From assembly GCA_964454795.1 (NCBI GenBank), contig CAYVUM010000040.1, positions 1-29,743 of the forward strand: 29,743 nt of DNA, in the 5' to 3' direction. The notes below the pieces were generated by a model that saw nothing but the letters and a program-made list of their open reading frames with translations, was not told where the DNA came from and ran no database searches. This DNA comes from CAYVUM01 sp964454795 (GTDB lineage: Bacteria > Pseudomonadota > Alphaproteobacteria > Rhodospirillales > Defluviicoccaceae). Position 1 is the first letter of the stretch; each line of letters begins with the position of its first letter. This document shows, piece after piece, positions 9,060 to 15,261 of the stretch. The translations under genes and the position numbers were made by a program.

Positions 9060-9788
9060 ATGACTGCTCCGGTCCTGATTTTCGGCGCGACCGGCGGCAT
9101 TGGTTCGGCGCTCGCCCGCCGAGTCGCCGCCACCGGAACGCCGCTGTTCCTGTCTGCCCGTTCCGAAGCGCCCCTGGCCGAGCTGGCCGGGCAGCTTGGC
9201 GCCGGCCACCTCGCCGCCGATGTTCTGGACCCGGCCGCCCTCAAGCGGGTTGTCGAGGCGGCGGCCGCCGGCGGCCAGCTCGCCGGCCTTGCTTTCTGTG
9301 TCGGCTCGATTGTCCTGCGGCCGCTGAAATCGGCGACCGAAAAGGACTTCCTGGATGCCTTCCGGCTGAACACGCTCAGCGCCGCACTGGCCGTGCAGGC
9401 GGCGCAGGCCGCGTTGAGCGCTGCCGGGGGATCGGTCGTGCTGTTCTCAACCGTCGCCGTCGCCCAGGGCTTCCAGAGCCACGCGGTGATTTCGGCGGCC
9501 AAGGGCGGGGTCGAGGGCCTGACCCGGGCGCTTGCCGCCGAGCTTGCCCCCCGGGTCCGCGTCAATGCGATCGCGCCGAGCCTGACCGACACCCCGCTGG
9601 CCAAGCCGATCACCGCCAATGAGGCCGTGGCCAAGGGCATCGCCCAGATGCACGCTCTGCCGCGGCTTGGCGCACCGGAAGACATGGCCGCGGCCGCTGC
9701 CTGGCTGCTCGGCGCGGACAGCGCCTGGGTGACCGGTCAGGTTCTGCCCGTCGATGGTGGACGCAGCCGGGTCCGCACCAAGGGCTGA
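9060..9788 (+). CDS. Short-chain dehydrogenase/reductase-like protein lacking the catalytic Tyr
   Basis: This 242-residue Rossmann-fold protein has the N-terminal FGATGGIGSALARR nucleotide-binding loop, the DVLDPAAL segment, FSTVAVAQG containing the SDR Ser, and the C-terminal VTGQVLPVDGG seen in FabG-like SDRs. The active-site YxxxK is changed: the sequence reads HAVISAAKGG, so Ile144 occupies the Tyr position while Lys148 is kept. The protein may therefore bind NAD(P) but catalyse differently or not at all. The ATG at 9060 has a strong AAGGAG site. It follows pdeM by 28 bp and could be read through from the repair operon. SDRs of this kind are found near CFA or photolyase genes in related bacteria, from memory; the substrate is unknown. 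Confidence 0.88.
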   Translation: MTAPVLIFGATGGIGSALARRVAATGTPLFLSARSEAPLAELAGQLGAGHLAADVLDPAALKRVVEAAAAGGQLAGLAFCVGSIVLRPLKSATEKDFLDAFRLNTLSAALAVQAAQAALSAAGGSVVLFSTVAVAQGFQSHAVISAAKGGVEGLTRALAAELAPRVRVNAIAPSLTDTPLAKPITANEAVAKGIAQMHALPRLGAPEDMAAAAAWLLGADSAWVTGQVLPVDGGRSRVRTKG

Positions 9789-9804
9789 CGTGCGGCGGGC
9801 TGAG

Positions 9805-10425
9805 TCACGGCACCCGCCACGTCGCTGACCGCCGGCCGGTGGCATCCCAGGAGAAGCCGGCCCGGCGATTGCCCGTGGCCGACAGGGACAGCCAGTCGAG
9901 CCGGTCGAAGCAGAAACGGACAACCGCGAAATTGACGAACCCTTGCTCGGACTCCGCCGCTTCGGGGGCGCGGCCGTGGAGCTCGGCCGGCAGCCCGGAC
10001 ACCGGTTCACCGGCCGTCGTCCCCGGGGCCGGATCCGCCAGATAGCAACGGCGGCTGAACAGCCGGGTTGCCGCCCAGGCCTCCGCGGCCAGCGGGTCGT
10101 CGCGATGGATGGTTGCCGTTCCGCTCAGGCGGAACTGAAGCTTGGCCGCCGGGTCGTAGAGGTGGACCGCCGCGCGCGGGCTCGCCTCGAGATCGGCAAC
10201 CTTGCCCGCACGCCGGTCGGTGTGAAACCGCAGCGCCCGGTCGCCGGCGTCGAAGTGGCGAAGTACGACTGTTCGCGCCGCCGGCCAGCCGTCCGTGCCG
10301 ATCGTGACCAGCACCGGCGTATGGAATGCCGCCCGGCGGTCCCTGACCGCCTCGCCGAGGCGGTGAAAGGCATCCGCGCAAAGGCCATCGAGAGTGGCCT
10401 CGAACGGCTCGGCGGCAACGGCCAA
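9805..10425 (-). CDS. Pyridoxamine 5'-phosphate oxidase-like flavoprotein
   Basis: This 206-residue protein has a PNPOx-like FMN-binding split barrel. Typical parts are GWPAARTVVLRHFDAGDRALRFHTDRRAGKV, AAVHLYDPAAKLQFRLSG and the C-terminal FDRLDWLSLSATGNRRAGF. The start is an uncommon TTG at 10425, supported by a strong GGGAGGAG ribosome-binding site 5 or so nt upstream and by the lack of an in-frame ATG at a suitable place. It lies 32 bp downstream of the 106-residue hypothetical gene, probably in the same operon. Members of this wider family may be PNP oxidases, FMN- or F420-dependent reductases or heme-handling proteins, so a true PdxH role is not assumed. It ends tail to tail with the SDR gene, 16 bp apart. 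Confidence 0.88.
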   Translation of the reverse strand: MAVAAEPFEATLDGLCADAFHRLGEAVRDRRAAFHTPVLVTIGTDGWPAARTVVLRHFDAGDRALRFHTDRRAGKVADLEASPRAAVHLYDPAAKLQFRLSGTATIHRDDPLAAEAWAATRLFSRRCYLADPAPGTTAGEPVSGLPAELHGRAPEAAESEQGFVNFAVVRFCFDRLDWLSLSATGNRRAGFSWDATGRRSATWRVP

Positions 10426-10457
10426 ATCGCTCCTCCCGCCGGTCGGCCCGCCCGATG

Positions 10458-10778
10458 TCAGCCGTGCCCGGCGGTGACCGGAACGGAGCGGTCAAGCGCG
10501 TCGTGGGCGCCGTCGAGCAGGTAGGGGATGAGCGCCTTCACCGTCTCCCGGGGCGCATCGACCATGTGCGCACGGATCGCCATGACCATTGCCAGTGCCT
10601 GGAGCACGTCACCGTCGCTCACCTCGCCGCCATCCCGGACGATCTCGGTGATTGTCGCGAGCAGGCTGTTGGTCAGCCGCCCCACATCTTCCGGCGACCG
10701 GGTCTGCTCATGGAGCGGAAACGACACCAGAAATCCGTCGCCGCTCTCGGTGATGCAGGTGATCGGCAGGCTCTTCAT
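10458..10778 (-). CDS. Hypothetical protein, 106 residues, last of a coupled mini-operon
   Basis: I do not recognise this family. The protein starts MKSLPITCITESGDGFLVSFPL, which looks like beta strands, followed by predicted helices around DVGRLTNSLLATITEIV and DVLQALAMVMAIRAHMV. It appears soluble, and no signal peptide is seen. The ATG at 10778 overlaps the stop of the 64-residue membrane-protein gene (ATGA at 10775-10778), which strongly supports it as a real gene. Codon third positions are GC-rich, as in its neighbours. A PNPOx-like gene follows. The operon structure suggests it works with the two small membrane proteins upstream, but no function can be named. Confidence 0.75.
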   Translation of the reverse strand: MKSLPITCITESGDGFLVSFPLHEQTRSPEDVGRLTNSLLATITEIVRDGGEVSDGDVLQALAMVMAIRAHMVDAPRETVKALIPYLLDGAHDALDRSVPVTAGHG

Positions 10779-10969
10779 GGCGCCACCGGCGCTTCAGGCG
10801 GCGCCTCCGGCGACGGCGTTCGGGGCTCGACAGGCATCGGCTCATCAAGCGACTCGTAAGGTTCCTCGCGGCGGTCCATCAGCGCCTTGGCGGCGATCAC
10901 GGCAAGAGCGCCGAACGCGATCCCGGCCGCGGCGTGTACGGCGAAGTTCAGAGTCTGGCGCAGGATCAT
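10775..10969 (-). CDS. Small membrane protein with acidic proline-rich tail, 64 residues
   Basis: The protein begins MILRQTLNFAVHAAAGIAF, has one hydrophobic segment at about residues 8-28 (AVHAAAGIAFGALAVIAAKAL), a short basic DRREEP junction and a Pro/Glu-rich tail ending PSPEAPPEAPVAP. The frame is open further upstream to 11167, but the ATG at 10969 has a good GGGAGG site about 6 nt upstream and overlaps the stop of the 50-residue gene as ATGA, so this short form is preferred. Predicted topology is a single membrane anchor with a flexible tail. Function is unknown. It is the middle gene of three translationally coupled small genes. Confidence 0.7.
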   Translation of the reverse strand: MILRQTLNFAVHAAAGIAFGALAVIAAKALMDRREEPYESLDEPMPVEPRTPSPEAPPEAPVAP

Positions 10970-11118
10970 TGACTGCCTCCCGCGGTCCGGCCCCAACCGG
11001 ACGCGATCCCAGACCGGCCACCGACCAGTCCGTTGCGATACAGCACTGCCGCCGCTACCGCGCCGATCGTAACACCTTTGAGGAACCCGCACGTGGCCAC
11101 GAGTGTCGACAGGATCAT
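10966..11118 (-). CDS. Small hydrophobic protein, 50 residues
   Basis: This 50-codon gene runs from the ATG at 11118 to a TGA at 10966-10968. A strong AAAGGAGAG site lies 5 or so nt upstream of the start. The protein begins MILSTLVATCGFLKGVTIGA; the segment at residues 14-27 is hydrophobic (one probable membrane segment), and the tail is Gly/Arg-rich. Its stop overlaps the start of the 64-residue gene (ATGA), so all three small genes are coupled. Such small membrane peptides can be regulators of membrane complexes, holin-like proteins or toxins; the sequence does not distinguish these. Confidence 0.65.
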   Translation of the reverse strand: MILSTLVATCGFLKGVTIGAVAAAVLYRNGLVGGRSGIASGWGRTAGGSQ

Positions 11119-11261
11119 CGGTCTCTCCTTTCACCGCGCCCGGCCATGCAGCCAGACCCGGGATCATCCGTTACCCCACTCTCTACGTAGCGACGAAGCG
11201 AATGGTCCGCCAAGGTCAATCGAATGCCAATCCAACCGGCTGAACATGTCCTGATCAGAGG
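11119..11261. promoter_or_regulatory. Divergent intergenic region between mini-operon and flavoprotein-photolyase operon
   Basis: This 143-bp region must hold promoters for both directions. It contains TGATCA at 11256-11261 just before the flavoprotein start and GGATCA at 11162-11167 (TGATCC on the minus strand). TGATCC resembles the -35 element of alphaproteobacterial RpoE promoters, but no TA-rich -10 lies about 18 bp downstream, so the match is not convincing. No sigma-70 pair stands out. Confidence 0.3.
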
Positions 11262-12308
11262 ATGGGTGCGCGGGTGACGGCTTCTTCCACCCCGACCGGC
11301 CACCGGCGCCCGGTGCCGGCGGCGCATGCGGCCATCATCGGTGGTGGTCTCGCCGGGCTCGCCTGCGCCCGGCGCCTCACCGCCGATGGCTGGACGGTCA
11401 CCGTGTTCGATAAGGGGCGGACCCCCGGCGGCCGGATTGCGACGCGGTGCCAGGAGGGGCTGCAATTTGATCACGGTGCTCAGTATTTTACCGCCCGCGA
11501 CCCGTCGTTTGCCCGGCAGGTCGAGAACTGGCAGGCGGATGGCGTGGTCGGCCTCTGGGCCGGGCGGATCGCCACTCTCGGCGGTCCGGAACCGCGCGAC
11601 GCGCCGACCCCGCTGCGCTACGTCGGCACGCCGGCGATGAATGCCATCGGCCGGCATCTGGCCACGGGTGCTGGCTTCCGGTCCCGGACCCGGATCGCAT
11701 CGGTCCGCCGCGATGCTGGCGGCTGGACACTCACCGCTGCTGACGGGACCGCTGCCGGACGGTTCTCGCACCTCGTGGTTGCCATCCCGGCGCCCCAGGC
11801 TCTCGCCTTCCTCGACGCCTCGGCGGCGTTGAGGGCTGCGGCCGCAGAGGCCCGCTACGCGCCCTGCCTGACCGCGATGCTGGGATTTGCGCGGTCATTG
11901 TCCGCCGACTTCGATGCCGCCTTCTGCACGCACGGCACCCTCGGCTGGGTTGCCCGCGACGGCGCCAAGCCCGGTCGCGGTGGCGGTGAGACCTGGGTCG
12001 TCCACGCCAGCGCCGACTGGTCGGCAACTCACCTGGAAGAGCCGCCGGAGCAGATCGCTTTGGCGCTGAGCGCCGCATTCACCGCCGCGATAGGCATGCG
12101 CGGCCTGGAGCCGGGCACTGTGATCGGCCATCGCTGGCGGCACGCGCTGGTGACCCGGGCGGCGGGAGAGCCGTGCTTCTTCGACCCGGTCCTGAGCCTG
12201 GGTACGTGCGGCGACTGGTGCCTCGGCGGCCGCATCGAGGCGGCGTGGTTGTCAGGTGTGGCAATGGCAGAGCGCCTGATCACCGAAACCGCAGAGGCGT
12301 CTTCGTGA
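11262..12308 (+). CDS. Renalase-like FAD-dependent oxidoreductase
   Basis: This 348-residue flavoprotein of the small NAD/FAD-dependent oxidoreductase (renalase-like, COG3380-type) group begins with an FAD-binding fold: AAIIGGGLAGLACARRL (GGGLAG at residues 27-32), then FDKGRTPGGRIATRC and DHGAQYFTARDP, a family signature. The C-terminal GDWCLGGRIEAAWLSGVAMA is the terminal FAD contact. The ATG at 11262 has AGAGG directly adjacent, which is too close; a GTG at 11274 is an alternative start with GAGG 12 nt upstream. The stop overlaps the photolyase GTG (GTGA at 12305-12308), so the two flavoproteins are coupled. Physiological substrate unknown; oxidation of a reduced nicotinamide or pterin-like compound is possible. 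Confidence 0.92.
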   Translation: MGARVTASSTPTGHRRPVPAAHAAIIGGGLAGLACARRLTADGWTVTVFDKGRTPGGRIATRCQEGLQFDHGAQYFTARDPSFARQVENWQADGVVGLWAGRIATLGGPEPRDAPTPLRYVGTPAMNAIGRHLATGAGFRSRTRIASVRRDAGGWTLTAADGTAAGRFSHLVVAIPAPQALAFLDASAALRAAAAEARYAPCLTAMLGFARSLSADFDAAFCTHGTLGWVARDGAKPGRGGGETWVVHASADWSATHLEEPPEQIALALSAAFTAAIGMRGLEPGTVIGHRWRHALVTRAAGEPCFFDPVLSLGTCGDWCLGGRIEAAWLSGVAMAERLITETAEASS

Positions 12309-13828
12309 CCACGCTTCGGTTCGTGCTTGGTGATCAGCTCAGCCGCGGGATCGCCACCCTTCGCGACCTGGAGCCGGCCCGTGACGTGGTGGTGATGGCC
12401 GAGGTTGCGGAGGAGACCACCTACGTTCCCCACCACCCCAAGAAGATCGCCTTCATCCTCTCGGCGATGCGGCATTTCGCCGCCGACCTGACCGCGGAGG
12501 GGGTGCACGTCGACTACCACCGGCTCGACGCCGACGACGACATCACGAGCTTCCGGGAGGCCATCGTGGCGGCCGCGGCCCGCCACCGGGCGGAGCGGAT
12601 CGTTGTGACCGAGCCCGGCGAATGGCGGGTGCTCGAGGACATGCGGGGCTGGGCGGAGGCCACCGGGGTTCCGGTCGAGATCCGGGCGGACAGCCGGTTC
12701 CTGTGCTCCCGGGAGCGCTTTGCCGACTGGGCGAAGGGGCGCAAGCGGCTGCGCATGGAGTACTTCTACCGCGACATGCGGCGGGAGACGGGCCTGCTGA
12801 TGACCGCCGATGGCGAGCCGGAGGGCGGGCGCTGGAACTACGATCCCGAAAACCGCAAGGCTCTGCCTGCCGGCGAGCAGCCGCCGGAGCCGGCCCGGTT
12901 CGAGCCCGATGTGACAACCGGCGAGGTTCTCGATCTGGTCCGCCGCCGCTTCGGCATTCATTTCGGCGAGGTGGAGCCGTTCTGGTTCGCGGTGACGGCA
13001 AGCGATGCAAAAGCGGCTTTTGACGGATTCGTGCAAGATGCCCTGCCGAAGTTCGGCGACTACCAGGACGCCATGAAGCAGGACGAGCCGACCCTCTATC
13101 ACGCCGTATGCAGCCTGTACCTTAATTCCGGGCTGCTCAATCCGCTGGACGTGTGCCGGAGAGTGGAAGCGGCGTGGCGGAAAGGCCGGGTGCCGCTTAA
13201 CGCCGCCGAAGGCTTCATCCGTCAGGTGATCGGCTGGCGCGAATACATCCGCGGCATCTACTGGCTGAAGATGCCGGATTACGCCGGGACCAATTTCTTC
13301 TCCGCACACCGGCCACTGCCCGGCTTCTACTGGTCCGGGGACACTGACCTCAACTGCCTCGCCCAGGCCATCGGCCAGACCCGGCGGGAAGCCTACGCGC
13401 ACCACATCCAGCGGCTGATGGTCACCGGCATGTTCGCGCTGATCGCCGGCATCGAGCCGGAAGAGGTCTGCCGGTGGTATCTGTGCGTCTACGCCGACGC
13501 TTACGAGTGGGTGGAACTGCCCAACACCCATGGCATGGCGCTGTTCGCCGATGGCGGCCTGCTCGCCTCCAAGCCCTATGCGGCCAGCGGCAAGTACATC
13601 AACCGGATGTCTGATTACTGCCGGCACTGCTGCTACGACCCGAACAAGCCGGTGGGCGAGGGCGCCTGCCCGTTCAACCTGCTCTACTGGGATTTCCTTG
13701 CCAGGCACCGCGAGTTGCTGGCCGGCAATCCGCGGATCGCGATGATCTACCGGACGCTCGACCGGATGCAGCCCGAGCGCATCAAGGCCATCCGCCGACA
13801 GGCGGCGGCGTTTCTCGATCAGCTCTGA
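12305..13828 (+). CDS. FeS-cluster photolyase/cryptochrome (CryB/PhrB type, (6-4) photolyase family)
   Basis: This 507-residue protein matches the bacterial FeS-type cryptochrome/photolyases, of which Agrobacterium PhrB repairs (6-4) photoproducts with light. It has N-terminal LRFVLGDQLSRGIATL, LEDMRGWAEATGVPVEIRADSRF, and FAD-domain motifs GFIRQVIGWREYIRGIYW and YADAYEWVELPNTHGMA. The four cysteines that hold the [4Fe-4S] cluster are present at Cys351, Cys439, Cys442 and Cys455, with spacing like PhrB (350/438/441/454, from memory). These enzymes carry FAD and a 6,7-dimethyl-8-ribityllumazine antenna. The GTG at 12305 overlaps the upstream flavoprotein stop. A DUF2256 gene overlaps its 3' end on the other strand by 10 bp. 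Confidence 0.95.
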   Translation: MTTLRFVLGDQLSRGIATLRDLEPARDVVVMAEVAEETTYVPHHPKKIAFILSAMRHFAADLTAEGVHVDYHRLDADDDITSFREAIVAAAARHRAERIVVTEPGEWRVLEDMRGWAEATGVPVEIRADSRFLCSRERFADWAKGRKRLRMEYFYRDMRRETGLLMTADGEPEGGRWNYDPENRKALPAGEQPPEPARFEPDVTTGEVLDLVRRRFGIHFGEVEPFWFAVTASDAKAAFDGFVQDALPKFGDYQDAMKQDEPTLYHAVCSLYLNSGLLNPLDVCRRVEAAWRKGRVPLNAAEGFIRQVIGWREYIRGIYWLKMPDYAGTNFFSAHRPLPGFYWSGDTDLNCLAQAIGQTRREAYAHHIQRLMVTGMFALIAGIEPEEVCRWYLCVYADAYEWVELPNTHGMALFADGGLLASKPYAASGKYINRMSDYCRHCCYDPNKPVGEGACPFNLLYWDFLARHRELLAGNPRIAMIYRTLDRMQPERIKAIRRQAAAFLDQL

Positions 13829-13974
13829 GCCGGCGATGAGCGGGTTCGGTTGCGGCGGCAGCGCTCGGAGCAATGGCGCACCTCTGACCAGACGGCGGCC
13901 CACTTGCGCCGCCACACGAATGGCCGGCCGCAGGTTGCGCACCCCTTCGCCGGCAGGTCCCCTTTGCGAATCAT
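13819..13974 (-). CDS. DUF2256 zinc-finger-like mini-protein
   Basis: This 51-residue protein is a clear DUF2256 member: CATCGRPFVWRRKW followed by EVRHCSERCRR. Four cysteines (12, 15, 35, 39) form two CxxC/CxxxC knuckles suited to binding a metal, probably zinc. The ATG at 13974 gives the usual short N-terminus (MIRKGDLPAK); a TTG at 14019 would add 15 residues that do not look conserved. DUF2256 genes are commonly found next to cryptochrome/photolyase genes. Here the two overlap tail to tail by 10 bp. The function is unknown; nucleic-acid binding or a maturation role for the photolyase are guesses. Confidence 0.88.
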   Translation of the reverse strand: MIRKGDLPAKGCATCGRPFVWRRKWAAVWSEVRHCSERCRRNRTRSSPAQS

Positions 13975-14114
13975 TCTGGTCCGTTCCCCGGTTCCTGCCT
14001 GCAATCGACTGATTTTCAAGACATTTTTCCGGCATGATAGAAACCGGAGACCGGACTCCCCGAGCCAGGGGTGGCGGGCGCGGGCATGGTCACGGGCAAC
14101 AGGCGGTCACGCGC
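13975..14114. other. Intergenic stretch upstream of small ORF and HAD gene
   Basis: No gene, RNA or clear promoter is recognised here. The A/T-rich run around 14010-14030 stands out in otherwise GC-rich DNA and could contain a promoter for the DUF2256 gene (minus) or for the plus-strand ORFs. Confidence 0.3.
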
Positions 14115-14306
14115 ATGAGCGATCAGCGAGGCAAACCGCGGACCCGAGCGGCGAAGGGTGGCGGAACAGAGCCATCCGGGGCCGGGCTGGCCGGGTACGT
14201 CTTCGATGCCTCCCGGTACGTCACAGTCCGCTCGGTCGTACGACGGGAGCCGGCGAGCGGCCGGCTGGTTACCGTGAAACCCAGAACGCCCCCGGAAACT
14301 CGCTAA
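14115..14306 (+). CDS. Possible small basic protein, 63 residues
   Basis: This ORF runs from ATG 14115 to TAA 14304-14306, 12 bp before the HAD hydrolase start. The first half is basic and low in complexity; the second half (AGYVFDASRYVTVRSVVRRE) looks more like ordered protein. The frame continues upstream to an ATG at 14034. There is no strong ribosome-binding site and no family is recognised. It may be a real small gene in an operon with the HAD gene, or chance. Confidence 0.3.
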   Translation: MSDQRGKPRTRAAKGGGTEPSGAGLAGYVFDASRYVTVRSVVRREPASGRLVTVKPRTPPETR

Positions 14307-14318
14307 GACCCTCCGATC

Positions 14319-15206
14319 ATGCCGAACATCTGCCTCGTCTGGGATTTTGACGGCACGCTGACGCCTGACGATTCGACGTCGATCGTCATCGATACGATCG
14401 ACCCGCACCGGGGCGCCAGCGAGTTCTGGACATTCATCAAGACCCTGAGAGGCGACAGCCGGAAACCGAAGTGGGAACACATCCTGGCGATGGATGCGCC
14501 GATCTGGATGTATGCGCTCTCGCGCATATCCGCCCGCGCCAGGATCCCGTTGAATAGCGAATTCTTCCAACAATTCGTCGCTCACAAGATCGTCCTCTAT
14601 CCACACGTTCAGGAATGCCTGAGCGCGTTGAAAGCGCTGGAGACTTCCGATGACTTTGTGGCTGTCGGCCTGAACATTCGCAATTTCATCATTTCCGCAG
14701 GATTGCAGGACCTGATCCGGCTCGTGTTGTCCCCGGAAGTGGTGACCTATACCTTTGGCTGCCGGTATACGGTGATCAGTGATCCGGATCATCCCGATGA
14801 GCCGGAGAGCATCCCGGCCTTCTGCATGGATGAAACCACCAAAACCCGCTCGTTGTTTGAAATTTCGAAGGGCTCGTTCTGGCGCGAGGATCGCAGGGTC
14901 AACAGCCGGGTCGAGGACAAGGATTTGTTCGCGCCGTTCTCGAATTTTGTCTATATCGGCGACGGCTTCACCGATATTCCGGCGTTGTCGCTGGTGCGCA
15001 GCAAAGGCGGCCTCGGAGTCGTGGTGTTCAATCCGGACAAGGACCGCCGGGAAGTCGACAGAAGCCTGTTGCGGATGCGGATGGACATGCGCGCCGACTG
15101 CATCACCTGCGCCGATTTCAGCCTGTCGGGCGATCTGTATGCCTATCTCCGCGCGCGGTGCGAACACATTCTGCAGCGTTACAAGGCCGAAGGGCTGTCG
15201 TCCTGA
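14319..15206 (+). CDS. HAD-superfamily hydrolase
   Basis: This 295-residue protein has the HAD motif I WDFDGTLTPDD (Asp9 nucleophile, Asp11 acid/base) and the motif IV GDGFTDIPAL near residue 213, so it is a phosphatase-type hydrolase. A long insert between them (residues 20-95, with several aromatic residues) forms the cap domain and would set the substrate, which I cannot name. The ATG at 14319 has no clear Shine-Dalgarno sequence. The base composition is visibly less GC-rich than its neighbours, with more AT-ending codons, which may reflect later acquisition. It sits between two photolyase operons and converges on the second one. No phosphoserine phosphatase-specific context is seen. Confidence 0.88.
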   Translation: MPNICLVWDFDGTLTPDDSTSIVIDTIDPHRGASEFWTFIKTLRGDSRKPKWEHILAMDAPIWMYALSRISARARIPLNSEFFQQFVAHKIVLYPHVQECLSALKALETSDDFVAVGLNIRNFIISAGLQDLIRLVLSPEVVTYTFGCRYTVISDPDHPDEPESIPAFCMDETTKTRSLFEISKGSFWREDRRVNSRVEDKDLFAPFSNFVYIGDGFTDIPALSLVRSKGGLGVVVFNPDKDRREVDRSLLRMRMDMRADCITCADFSLSGDLYAYLRARCEHILQRYKAEGLSS

Positions 15207-15261
15207 CAAAGTCGGCCCCCGCTCTACGGCCCTGCCTTGAGCGTCTTCGCCATCGCGCCGG

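Noticed and set aside
6684..9685. Long minus-strand ORFs (480 and 563 codons) opposite the helicase, PdeM and SDR genes
   Set aside because: They cross several well-supported plus-strand genes and contain no recognisable motif.
11119..11261. RpoE (TGATCC-N18-TA) promoter in the divergent region
   Set aside because: A TGATCC is present on minus but lacks a suitable -10 element at the right distance.
12029..14035. 668-codon minus-strand ORF across the renalase-like and photolyase genes
   Set aside because: It is antisense to two genes with clear family motifs, and its translation is low-complexity with no recognisable domain. It is a GC-bias shadow.
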